This document shows, piece by piece, positions 8,708-16,899 of a stretch of 64,000 nucleotides of DNA. Under the pieces are notes generated by a model. It worked only from the letters and a program-made list of their open reading frames with translations. It ran no database searches and had not been told where the DNA came from. A program made the position numbers and the translations under genes. Source of the stretch: Nibribacter roseus (GTDB taxonomy: Bacteria; Bacteroidota; Bacteroidia; Cytophagales; Hymenobacteraceae); contig NZ_JBHSYQ010000004.1 of NCBI RefSeq assembly GCF_042662225.1, forward strand, positions 186,001-250,000. The letters run 5' to 3'. Each line of letters starts with the position of its first letter. Position 1 is the stretch's first letter.

Positions 8708-11212
8708 ATGTCTCAACAAGGTAAGCCAACAGTAGTAGTCATCGGGAACGGGATGGTAGGCTACAAGTTCTGCGAAAAACTAATTGCCAAAACTGCTGCC
8801 TTTCAGTTGGTGGTGTTTGGCGAGGAGCCACGGAGGGCGTACGACAGGGTACACCTGAGCGAATTCTTCAACGGTAAATCTGCCGAGGACTTGTCCATGT
8901 CTACTGAAGAATGGTATGCAGAGAACAACATCGTGCTTCACCTAGGCGATTCTGTCACTGACATAAACCGGAAAGACAAAGTAGTGTATTCACTGCATGA
9001 CGTGGCGCAGCCGTACGATTATCTGGTATTTGCCACTGGCTCCTCTGCATTTGTACCCGATGTGCCCGGCGTAGAAAAGGAAGGGGTGTTCGTGTACCGC
9101 ACCATTGAAGACCTGGAACTGATGCAGGCCTACGCCAAAATTGCCCGCAAAGGCGCAGTGATGGGCGGGGGGCTGTTGGGCTTGGAGGCGGCCAAAGCGT
9201 TAATTGACCTAGGGCTGGAAGAAACACACGTGGTGGAGTTTGCCCCGCGGCTCATGCCTAGGCAGGTAGATTCGGTGGGCAGCAACATGCTGCAAGCAAA
9301 GTTGGAGGAACTAGGCCTGCAGATGCACCTGCAAAAAAGCACCACCAACATTCTCGGCGACGGGAAAATAGATGGGCTACAGTTTGCCGATGATACTTTA
9401 CTGCAAGTGGACATGCTCGTGATTTCCGCTGGTATTCGTCCGCGCGATGAGCTGGCAAAAAAGGCGGGCTTGGAAGTGGGTCCCAGAGGAGGCATTGTGG
9501 TGAACGACAGAATGCAGACGTCTGATGACCACATTTTCGCTATTGGAGAATGTGCCTTGCATGAGGGCATGATTTATGGTTTGGTGGCCCCTGGTTACGA
9601 AATGGCCGATACGGTGGCAACCCTTTTATGTCAAGGTGAAAAATTGTTCACTGGCTATGACATGAGCACCAAACTCAAACTGATAGGAGTTGATGTAGCC
9701 AGCTTCGGAGACCCTTTTGTGTCTGAGCCTGATGCCAGAACCATTGCCTTTGAAGACAAGAACAAAGGCATCTACAAACGCATCAACCTCAGCACCGACG
9801 GGAAGTACTTGTTAGGTGGTGTGCTGGTAGGAGATGCCGCTGCCTATAACATCCTGCTGCAAACAGTGAACAACAAACTCACCCTGCCGCCCAACCCTGA
9901 GGATTTGATATTGGGAAGCCGCGGAGGCGAAGGGGATACTGGAGCCGGAGTCATGAGTCTGCCCGACGAGGCCCTGATTTGTTCCTGTGAATCGGTGACA
10001 AAAGGAGATATCTGCTCAGCGGTGACCGAGGATGGAGTATCTTCCCTGGAGGGAATGAAGAAATGCACGAAAGCCGCTACCTGCTGTGGCGGTTGTGCTC
10101 CGCTGGTGAAAGACCTTATCTCCGAAACTCTCAAAGCCAACGGAGCCTATGTGAAGAACAACGTTTGCGAGCACTTCGACTTCTCCCGTCAGGAACTGTT
10201 TGACCTGCTCAAGCTAAACAACATCAGAACCTATGATGAGGCGCTGGATACGTTCGGGAAAGGCGATGGCTGTGAGAGCTGTAAACCCACTATTGCCAGT
10301 ATTCTAGCCAGCCTTTGGAACGATGTCATTGCCAAGCAGTCTACCATTCAAGACAGCAACGATCGGTACTTGGCTAATATTCAGAAAGGCGGTACTTACT
10401 CCGTGGTTCCCCGCATTCCCGGCGGCGAAATCACGCCGGAGAAGCTGATTGTAATTGGGCAGGTGGCCCAGAAATATGGCCTGTACACTAAAATTACCGG
10501 CGGCCAACGCATTGACTTGTTTGGCGCGCACGTGAGTGACCTGCCTGATATATGGGAGGAGTTGATTGACGCCGGTTTTGAAAGCGGACACGCCTATGGC
10601 AAAGCCCTACGCACCGTCAAGAGCTGCGTGGGCAGCACCTGGTGCCGGTTCGGTTTGCAAGACAGCGTCTCGTTTGCTATTGAGGTGGAAGACCGCTACA
10701 AAGGCATTCGCGCACCGCACAAACTAAAAGGCGGGGTGAGCGGCTGCATCAGGGAATGTGCCGAGGCCCAATCCAAAGACTTCGGCATTATTGCCACCGA
10801 GAAAGGGTATAACCTTTATGTGTGCGGCAACGGTGGCTCCAAGCCCCAGCACGCCCAACTGCTGGCCACCGACATTGACAAAGATACCTGCATCAAATAC
10901 CTGGACCGTTTCCTGATGTTCTACATCAACACCGCCGATGCCCTTACCCGCACCGCTACCTGGCTAAACAAGCTGGACGGCGGCATGGCCTACCTCAAAA
11001 ACGTGATAATCAACGATAGCCTGGGCATCTGTGAGCAGTTGGAACAAGAAATGCAGTCGCTTATCAAGAACTACCACTGTGAGTGGAAAGAAGTGGTGCA
11101 GAACCCTGAGCTGAGAAAAGGCTTCGCCCACTTTGTGAACGCCCCACGAGAGAAAGACCCGCAAGTGAAGTTAGCCCCTATGCGTGGTCAGGTAAAAGCC
11201 ATGGAATGGTAG
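8708..11212 (+). CDS. nirB: NADH-dependent assimilatory nitrite reductase, large subunit
   Basis: 834 aa, normal for NirB. Order: an FAD/NAD(P)-binding pyridine nucleotide-disulphide reductase domain (about 8-390; first Rossmann motif VVIGNGMVGYKF at 10-21, second GGGLLGLEAA near 155), a BFD-like [2Fe-2S] domain (about 424-475, CSCES and CCGGC), a second cysteine-containing linker (GDGCESCKP), then the ferredoxin-like half-domain and the sirohaem/4Fe-4S domain with Cys640, Cys646, Cys680 and Cys684 (C-x5-C and C-x3-C). It reduces nitrite to ammonium in the cytosol with six electrons from NADH. It heads the plus-strand nitrate operon. Confidence 0.97.
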   Translation: MSQQGKPTVVVIGNGMVGYKFCEKLIAKTAAFQLVVFGEEPRRAYDRVHLSEFFNGKSAEDLSMSTEEWYAENNIVLHLGDSVTDINRKDKVVYSLHDVAQPYDYLVFATGSSAFVPDVPGVEKEGVFVYRTIEDLELMQAYAKIARKGAVMGGGLLGLEAAKALIDLGLEETHVVEFAPRLMPRQVDSVGSNMLQAKLEELGLQMHLQKSTTNILGDGKIDGLQFADDTLLQVDMLVISAGIRPRDELAKKAGLEVGPRGGIVVNDRMQTSDDHIFAIGECALHEGMIYGLVAPGYEMADTVATLLCQGEKLFTGYDMSTKLKLIGVDVASFGDPFVSEPDARTIAFEDKNKGIYKRINLSTDGKYLLGGVLVGDAAAYNILLQTVNNKLTLPPNPEDLILGSRGGEGDTGAGVMSLPDEALICSCESVTKGDICSAVTEDGVSSLEGMKKCTKAATCCGGCAPLVKDLISETLKANGAYVKNNVCEHFDFSRQELFDLLKLNNIRTYDEALDTFGKGDGCESCKPTIASILASLWNDVIAKQSTIQDSNDRYLANIQKGGTYSVVPRIPGGEITPEKLIVIGQVAQKYGLYTKITGGQRIDLFGAHVSDLPDIWEELIDAGFESGHAYGKALRTVKSCVGSTWCRFGLQDSVSFAIEVEDRYKGIRAPHKLKGGVSGCIRECAEAQSKDFGIIATEKGYNLYVCGNGGSKPQHAQLLATDIDKDTCIKYLDRFLMFYINTADALTRTATWLNKLDGGMAYLKNVIINDSLGICEQLEQEMQSLIKNYHCEWKEVVQNPELRKGFAHFVNAPREKDPQVKLAPMRGQVKAMEW

Positions 11213-11217
11213 CCTTT

Positions 11218-11259
11218 GAGAATTATGAATTGAGAATTAGGAATTAAGAATTAGGAATT
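11218..11259 (+). repeat. three tandem 14-bp units between nirB and nirD
   Basis: The units GAGAATTATGAATT, GAGAATTAGGAATT and AAGAATTAGGAATT follow each other without gaps, starting 6 bp after the nirB stop. Short tandem AATTAGG-type arrays are common in Bacteroidota intergenic DNA. It lies in the 77-bp gap before nirD and could alter the nirB:nirD ratio. Confidence 0.9.
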
Positions 11260-11289
11260 GATAGAAGTAACCCCTTAAGTTTTAGTACA

Positions 11290-11649
11290 ATGGAAGTAGC
11301 AGTTTTAACCTCAGTAGAGTGGGTGTTGGTTTGTAAAACCTATGATGTGCCCCAGAACGGCGGTGCCTGCGTGAAGCACCACGACGAGCAGATTGCCATC
11401 TACAACTTCAGCCGCCGGGGCGAGTGGTACGCCACCCAAAACCTATGCCCGCACAAACAGCAGATGGTACTTTCCAGAGGCATGATTGGCAGCACCGGCG
11501 ACACCTGTGAACCCAAAGTAGCCTGTCCGTTCCACAAGAAAACTTTTTCTCTGCTGTCCGGTGAATGCCTGTCCGGTGATGACTACCAGATTAAAACCTA
11601 TCCGGTGCAAGTGGTAGGTGATGAGGTATTTATTGGCTTTGAGAAATAA
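11290..11649 (+). CDS. nirD: nitrite reductase small subunit, Rieske-type
   Basis: 119 aa. It is a Rieske-fold protein with an intact [2Fe-2S] ligand set: Cys53-x-His55 in NLCPHK and Cys79-x2-His82 in ACPFHKK. Some NirD proteins have lost these ligands; here all four are present. It partners NirB in the cytosolic nitrite reductase. It lies 77 bp after nirB, across a small tandem repeat. Confidence 0.92.
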   Translation: MEVAVLTSVEWVLVCKTYDVPQNGGACVKHHDEQIAIYNFSRRGEWYATQNLCPHKQQMVLSRGMIGSTGDTCEPKVACPFHKKTFSLLSGECLSGDDYQIKTYPVQVVGDEVFIGFEK

Positions 11650-11687
11650 TCAGAAGCTACGGGAGCCGACAAAAACCAGATTTATTT

Positions 11688-12629
11688 ATGCTTGACCTTA
11701 CCCATACCCCAACCTTGCTGCAAACTGCTTCTGCTGTGGGCGTGCTTTTCTGTTCGGCAGCAACGGCTTCCTTAATCGCTCAGCGGCAAGGGAGGTATGG
11801 AGGTGCCCTGGAAATGGCCAAGGCATCAGGGTTCTTGGGTGCCAAAGCCACTTCTCAACTGCTTCCTCAGCACCATGCCGCGGTGGTAGATGGCCTGCAG
11901 GTGGTGATTGAAGTGCTACAGCCGGAAATACATAGTGTATTACTTGAGCCGTGGGCTTTGGAACGGACGGGCATAGTAGTGATGGCCGAGGCCAAGGCAA
12001 TAGGCAGATCAGGTACAGAGATGGAGGCAATGATGGCTGTCTCAGTGGCGGCGCTTGAGCTATTTGCTTTGATGAAAGACGATGACCCGGAGCTGGAGGT
12101 GGGACATATAAAGCTGGTTGAGAAAAAGGGCAGGAAAAAGAAGTTTTTCAATTCCGCTCCGGTTTGCGCCGTGTTGGTATGTTCTGACTCAACCGCTGCC
12201 GGAAAGCGGGAAGACAACAGCGGGAAGATTATTAAAGAAATGCTGCAGGAGGCGAATGCGCAGGTGAAATATTACCAGGTGCTGCCAGACGAAAAAAAGC
12301 AGATACAACAGCAGATCAGAGCCTGGGTGGCGGAAGATGTACAATTCATTTTTACCACGGGCGGCACCGGTTTAGGGCCCAGGGACAATACGGTAGAGGC
12401 CGTGCGGGAATTATTGGAAAGAGATGCAGACGGTATTGCCGAAGCTATGCGGGCTTACGGCCAGATGCGCACGCCGCTGGCCATGATGAGCCGGGGGGTA
12501 GCAGGCTCTATCGGACAATCCTTGGTGGTGACTCTCCCGGGTAGTTCCAACGGCGCCCGTGAATCTCTTGAAGCCATACTGCCGGCTGTATTTCACGCCC
12601 GCAAAATGATGAAAGGCGGAGGGCACTAA
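11688..12629 (+). CDS. MoaC-MoaB fusion, molybdenum cofactor synthesis, with degenerate MoaC half
   Basis: 313 aa. Residues 1-150 align with MoaC (GFLGAKATSQLLP, TEMEAMMAVSVAAL, IKLVEKKG). Residues 157-310 are MoaB/MogA-like, with TTGGTGLGPRD (223-233) and LPGSSNGARESL, the molybdopterin adenylyltransferase fold. Compared with E. coli MoaC from memory, His77, Glu112, Glu114 and Lys131 are kept (His63, Glu111, Glu113, Lys130). Lys51 is replaced by Tyr37 and Asp128 by Ala127, and the usual CHP is HHA. The MoaC half may therefore be inactive or structural while MoaB works. MoaC-MoaB fusions are known. The gene ends 1 bp before moeA, so the two are co-translated. Confidence 0.85.
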   Translation: MLDLTHTPTLLQTASAVGVLFCSAATASLIAQRQGRYGGALEMAKASGFLGAKATSQLLPQHHAAVVDGLQVVIEVLQPEIHSVLLEPWALERTGIVVMAEAKAIGRSGTEMEAMMAVSVAALELFALMKDDDPELEVGHIKLVEKKGRKKKFFNSAPVCAVLVCSDSTAAGKREDNSGKIIKEMLQEANAQVKYYQVLPDEKKQIQQQIRAWVAEDVQFIFTTGGTGLGPRDNTVEAVRELLERDADGIAEAMRAYGQMRTPLAMMSRGVAGSIGQSLVVTLPGSSNGARESLEAILPAVFHARKMMKGGGH

Positions 12630-12630
12630 T

Positions 12631-13836
12631 ATGGCAGAGTTGATTTCCTATACAGAGGCTAAACAACTGGTGGAGAACAGGGCCTATTCTTTCGGTACGG
12701 AACTGATTGAGTTGGAGGAGGCAGAGGGGCGGGTATTGGCTGAGAATGTTTACTCTGATCGTGATTACCCTCCTTTCAACCGCGCCGCTATGGACGGATA
12801 TGCCATCCGCCTGCAAGATTGGGAGGCGGGCCTGAGAGAATACCAGGTACAGCTAACAATATATGCGGGGCAGCACTACCAGGGGCTGTTAAAGAAAGGA
12901 AGCTGTTTCAGAATAATGACTGGGGCCTCCGTGCCACTGACCGCACAGGCTATTGTCCGCTTAGAAGACAGTGAGGAAAAGGAAGGACGAGTATTGCTCA
13001 AGGCTATAGGGTTAGAACCCTACCACAATATAGCCAGGCAGGGCGAAGACCTGCAAAGCGGACAGCCGGTGTTTTCTCCAGGTGTGAGACCCAATGCTGC
13101 GGTAATAGGGACGCTGGCTGCTCTAGGTAAAGAAAAGGTACTGGTAGGCAAACTGCCTAAAGTGGCGCTCCTAACCACCGGAAATGAAGTGGTACCCATA
13201 GGTCAGCCCGTGGGGGCTGCGCAAATCAGGAATAGCAATCAATATATGTTAAAGGCGCTGCTCAGGAGTTGGAAAATCAAGCCTTTTTACTGCCGACACC
13301 TGCCTGACCAGGAAGAAGCGTTGCAACAGGCGCTGCAGCAGGTGCTGCATTATGACCTGGTGCTGCTTAACGGTGGGGTTTCTGCAGGAGATGCTGATTA
13401 TGTACCCAGAGTACTGGAAGGACTGGGGGTGCAAAAAGAGTTTCATAAGGTAGCTATAAAGCCAGGGAAGCCAGTCTTTTTTGGCGTACTTCCTGGCGGA
13501 GGAGGGGTATTCGGGCTACCAGGCAATCCCTTTTCTTGCCTGGTAACATACAAAGTGTTTGTAGAGGCGTGGCTCCATAAAAGCTTTCAGGCTCAGGAGG
13601 TACCCCAGTACCGGTTGCCTGTTGAGCAAACCAGAAAAAAGAAGCATGCCTTTACAGAATTCTTTGCGGTGCGGGTTCAGGAGACCACCGCTACTTTACG
13701 CCCTATACTCCATAATGGTTCCGGTGATGTTAGGGCAGGGGTCTCAACCCATGGTTTAGGCGTTCACCATGCCGGACAGCCGGAAATATTGCAGGGAGAA
13801 AAAATAGAGTTTATCCCTTTTCGCTTAGGCTGGTAG
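12631..13836 (+). CDS. moeA: molybdopterin molybdenumtransferase
   Basis: 401 aa, normal size. Recognisable MoeA motifs are DYPPFNRAAMDGYAIR near residue 45, RIMTGASVP, EDLQSGQPV, LLTTGNEVV, RNSNQYMLKALL, LNGGVSAGDADYVP and GLPGNPFSCLVTYKVF, followed by the small C-terminal domain. It inserts molybdate into adenylylated molybdopterin, the last step of Mo cofactor synthesis, for the nitrate reductase encoded downstream. The start is 1 bp from the MoaC-MoaB stop. Confidence 0.95.
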   Translation: MAELISYTEAKQLVENRAYSFGTELIELEEAEGRVLAENVYSDRDYPPFNRAAMDGYAIRLQDWEAGLREYQVQLTIYAGQHYQGLLKKGSCFRIMTGASVPLTAQAIVRLEDSEEKEGRVLLKAIGLEPYHNIARQGEDLQSGQPVFSPGVRPNAAVIGTLAALGKEKVLVGKLPKVALLTTGNEVVPIGQPVGAAQIRNSNQYMLKALLRSWKIKPFYCRHLPDQEEALQQALQQVLHYDLVLLNGGVSAGDADYVPRVLEGLGVQKEFHKVAIKPGKPVFFGVLPGGGGVFGLPGNPFSCLVTYKVFVEAWLHKSFQAQEVPQYRLPVEQTRKKKHAFTEFFAVRVQETTATLRPILHNGSGDVRAGVSTHGLGVHHAGQPEILQGEKIEFIPFRLGW

Positions 13837-13844
13837 AAAAAACT

Positions 13845-13880
13845 GCTTTGAAGCACTTTTCTAAAAAGGAGCCCTAAAAC
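13845..13880. repeat. 36-bp palindrome family, copy 3
   Basis: The arms GCTTTGAAGCACTTTT and AAAGGAGCCCTAAAAC flank the loop CTAA. Pairing is degenerate, but length and ends match the family. It begins 8 bp after the moeA stop. Confidence 0.65.
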
Positions 13881-13995
13881 AGAATAATCTGTCTTAGGTC
13901 CTCTGAAGCCTGGTGAGAAGTATGTATTGCCAGTCTATGCCTGTTTGGTGCTTCTGGTCATAATCAAATTGTAATCAACTTTCCGCAGCCGGAAT

Positions 13996-15291
13996 ATGAA
14001 ACACTTCTACAAAAAAAATCTTATGCTGCTTTCTGGGGCCTTCCTCCTTTTAACTAATGAGGGACAAGCTCAATTTATGCTATCTGCTGAGGTGCGGCCC
14101 AGGGCTGAACTACGGAGCGGCTTTAAAACCGTGATAGCGGAAAAAGAAGAGTCTGCCTTTTTTGTGGAGCAGCGTTCCAGGCTAAAGACCGATTACCAGG
14201 CCGAGAAACTGAAGCTAAGGCTCACGCTGCAGGACGTCCGAATTTGGGGGAACACGAGCCAAATCTATAAAACTGATGCTAGCCTGTTCAACGTGTACGA
14301 AGCCTATGGCGAGTACCAGTTTACGCCCAAACTTGCCATGCGGGTGGGAAGACAGGAACTTGACTACGACAACGCCCGCTTTTTGGGGAACCTGGACTGG
14401 GCACAGCAAGGCCGTAGCCACGATGCGCTAAAGTTTATGTACGCTGATAGTTCAGGGTTTGCATTGCATGCCGGGGCGGGATTCAATCAGTCGGTAGTTT
14501 CTGAACCCACCAAGTTGTTTGACACCTATTACAGCGGGTATGACAACTATAAAACCATGCAGTACGTGTGGGCGCATAAAACCTGGAGCCGGACTAATCT
14601 GTCTCTGTTGGTGTTTAACGACGGCCGGCAACGGCCGGATTCTACCGTAGCGTACCGCCAGACCTACGGCCTTAACGGAGACGTGAAGCTGGGCACGGTA
14701 AAACTAGGGGGAGAGCTTTACTACCAGGGCGGGAAAGACGCTGCCGGAAAGAAAGTACAGGCATGGCTGGCAGCGGCCAGTGCTACCGTTCAAACAAAGG
14801 TAACCCCGCTTACGGTAGGAGTAGACTACCTGTCCGGCACGAGCCAGGGCGATACCCAAAACCAATCCTTTACGCCGCTGTACGGTACAAACCACGCGTT
14901 TTACGGGTTCATGGACTACTTCTACGTAGGCAACGGCCACGGACAAAGCGGACGTACCACCGGCCTCACCGATTTTTACCTGAAAACAAATTTCAAACTG
15001 GGGAAACAAAGCTCTTTGCTGGCGCATTTCCACCACTTTGAATCTCCGGTGGCGGTGTACAGCCCACCAGAAGCGAGCGGCACTATGTCTTCGCGGCTGG
15101 GGGAGGAAATTGATTTAGTCCTGAACAGAAACTTCAGCCCAGATTTTAACCTGAAAGTGGGCTACTCCCAACTCTACGCCTCCAGCTCCCTGGAAACCCT
15201 GAAAGGTAAACAAGGCAGCGGCCTGAACCAATGGGCCTGGGTCATGCTCACGTTTAAACCGGTGCTGTTTCAACAACAGTCGTCTATATAA
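13996..15291 (+). CDS. outer-membrane beta-barrel porin, alginate-export-like
   Basis: 431 aa. A signal peptide (about 1-26, ending GQAQ) is followed by alternating amphipathic strands through the C-terminus. The early pattern (SAEVRPRAELRSG, FFVEQRSRLKTDYQ, LQDVRIWGNTSQ, NVYEAYGEY, MRVGRQELDYDNARFLGNLDW) is that of the alginate_exp barrel family. Lying between moeA and the nitrate transporter gene, it probably passes nitrate or nitrite across the outer membrane; the substrate is inferred only from position. Confidence 0.8.
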   Translation: MKHFYKKNLMLLSGAFLLLTNEGQAQFMLSAEVRPRAELRSGFKTVIAEKEESAFFVEQRSRLKTDYQAEKLKLRLTLQDVRIWGNTSQIYKTDASLFNVYEAYGEYQFTPKLAMRVGRQELDYDNARFLGNLDWAQQGRSHDALKFMYADSSGFALHAGAGFNQSVVSEPTKLFDTYYSGYDNYKTMQYVWAHKTWSRTNLSLLVFNDGRQRPDSTVAYRQTYGLNGDVKLGTVKLGGELYYQGGKDAAGKKVQAWLAAASATVQTKVTPLTVGVDYLSGTSQGDTQNQSFTPLYGTNHAFYGFMDYFYVGNGHGQSGRTTGLTDFYLKTNFKLGKQSSLLAHFHHFESPVAVYSPPEASGTMSSRLGEEIDLVLNRNFSPDFNLKVGYSQLYASSSLETLKGKQGSGLNQWAWVMLTFKPVLFQQQSSI

Positions 15292-15347
15292 CCTAATCAG
15301 CACATCTTTTCGCTAAAACATTTTCTCACCTCTTACTCATTTTTCCC

Positions 15348-16688
15348 ATGAAAGCATCTAACGGCAAGGCGACAGCCATTCATCTGTTCAGTCTTAAAAC
15401 CATGCAAATGCGCACATTCCACCTCTCGTGGATTGCCTTTTTCCTTTGCTTCTTCGGTTGGTTTGGTATTGCGCCGCTCATGGCTATTGTGCGCGAGGAG
15501 TTGGGGCTAACCAAAAATGAAATAGGAAATATCATCATTTCCTCGGTGGCCATTACCATTGTGGCACGGCTGCTGATTGGCTGGCTTTGTGATAAGATTG
15601 GCCCCAGAATCAGTTACACCATTATTCTGCTGTTAGGTTCCTTGCCTGTCATGTTCATTGGGTTCAGTAACGACTATGAGAGCTTTCTGCTGTTCCGTCT
15701 GGCCATTGGGGTGATTGGGGCTTCGTTTGTGATTACCCAGTACCACACCACTGCCATGTTTGCGCCAAACGTGGTGGGTACGGCCAACGCTACCACGGCA
15801 GGCTGGGGTAACCTGGGCGGTGGCGTCACGCAAATGGTGATGCCGCTCATTTTCGCGGGTTTTGTGAGCCTGGGTTTTGTAGACGCGCACGCGTGGCGTT
15901 ATGCCATGGTGGTGCCCGGGGTGCTCATGATTCTGTGCGGTACTGCTTATTACTTCCTCACTACCGACTACCCTGCCGGTAACAAAGCAGATTTGCAGCT
16001 AGCGGAAACAGGGCAAAAGAAAAAGCAGGTTTCTTTCTGGAAAACCATTTCTGATTACCGCGTATGGGCGCTGTTTGTTTTGTACGGAGCCTGCTTTGGC
16101 ATAGAACTTACTATCAATAACATTGCCGCCATCTATTACCACGACAACTTCAGCCTGAGCGTGGAGACCGCTGGATTGATTGCGGGATTATTTGGGCTGA
16201 TGAACATTTTTGCCCGCACCCTAGGCGGCTACTTTGGTGACAAAGCTGGTATGAAATATGGCTTATCGGGTAGGGTATGGTTTTTAGGAGCCGTGATTCT
16301 GGTGGAGGGTGTGGCTCTGATGTTGTTTTCTCATATGACGGTGCTTTCCCTTTCCATCATCATGTTGGTGGTGTTCAGTCTTTTTGTGCAGATGGCAGAG
16401 GGCGCCACTTTCTCGGTGGTGCCGTTCATCAACAAGAAAGCCATGGGTACTGTGGCCGGGGTAGTAGGTGCCGGTGGCAATGCCGGAGCCGTGGCGGCGG
16501 GCTTTCTGTTCAAGGTAGAGTCCATCTCTTATCCGGAGGCTCTCTTTATAATAGGTTTAGTAGTGGCGGGAACCTCCACCTTAGCCTTGCTGGTGCGCTT
16601 TTCCAAAGAAACCGAAAAAGAAGCCCGGCATGAAATGCACCAGCTCATGGCCGAAAGAAGCGGCGAGGAATTGCCCTCTTTGGCCTAA
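15348..16688 (+). CDS. narK: nitrate/nitrite MFS transporter, NarK/NasA (NNP) type
   Basis: 446 aa, 12 predicted membrane helices. The opening ATAIHLFSLKTMQMRTFHLSW matches the usual NNP start, which supports the ATG at 15348. The NNP signature regions GASFVITQYHTTAMFAPN and GTANATTAGWGNLGGG are intact, as is the second glycine-rich motif AGVVGAGGNAGAVAAG. It brings nitrate across the inner membrane for the reductase encoded next. It follows the porin gene by 56 bp. Confidence 0.93.
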   Translation: MKASNGKATAIHLFSLKTMQMRTFHLSWIAFFLCFFGWFGIAPLMAIVREELGLTKNEIGNIIISSVAITIVARLLIGWLCDKIGPRISYTIILLLGSLPVMFIGFSNDYESFLLFRLAIGVIGASFVITQYHTTAMFAPNVVGTANATTAGWGNLGGGVTQMVMPLIFAGFVSLGFVDAHAWRYAMVVPGVLMILCGTAYYFLTTDYPAGNKADLQLAETGQKKKQVSFWKTISDYRVWALFVLYGACFGIELTINNIAAIYYHDNFSLSVETAGLIAGLFGLMNIFARTLGGYFGDKAGMKYGLSGRVWFLGAVILVEGVALMLFSHMTVLSLSIIMLVVFSLFVQMAEGATFSVVPFINKKAMGTVAGVVGAGGNAGAVAAGFLFKVESISYPEALFIIGLVVAGTSTLALLVRFSKETEKEARHEMHQLMAERSGEELPSLA

Positions 16689-16710
16689 ATATCAATTAAC
16701 CTGATGAGGT

Positions 16711-16746
16711 GTTTTGGGTGTGTTTTATGGAAAACATGCCCAAAAC
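16711..16746. repeat. 36-bp palindrome family, copy 4
   Basis: The arms GTTTTGGGTGTGTTTT and AAAACATGCCCAAAAC have two mismatches and the loop ATGG. It lies 22 bp after the narK stop. A separate inverted repeat, TTGCCTG/CAGGCAA, follows at 16784-16814, between it and the nitrate reductase start. Confidence 0.85.
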
Positions 16747-16899
16747 AATACGTCCTCATAAACCAAAATAGATTATCCGCTTATTGCCTGTTTGAATTTT
16801 GGTTTTGCAGGCAAAAAAAATCGCAAAGTCAGGTTCTTTTGATGCCTTTTTGTAGCGCAAAAGACAAATTTTAACAGACTCTTTAAATTTTATAGCATC

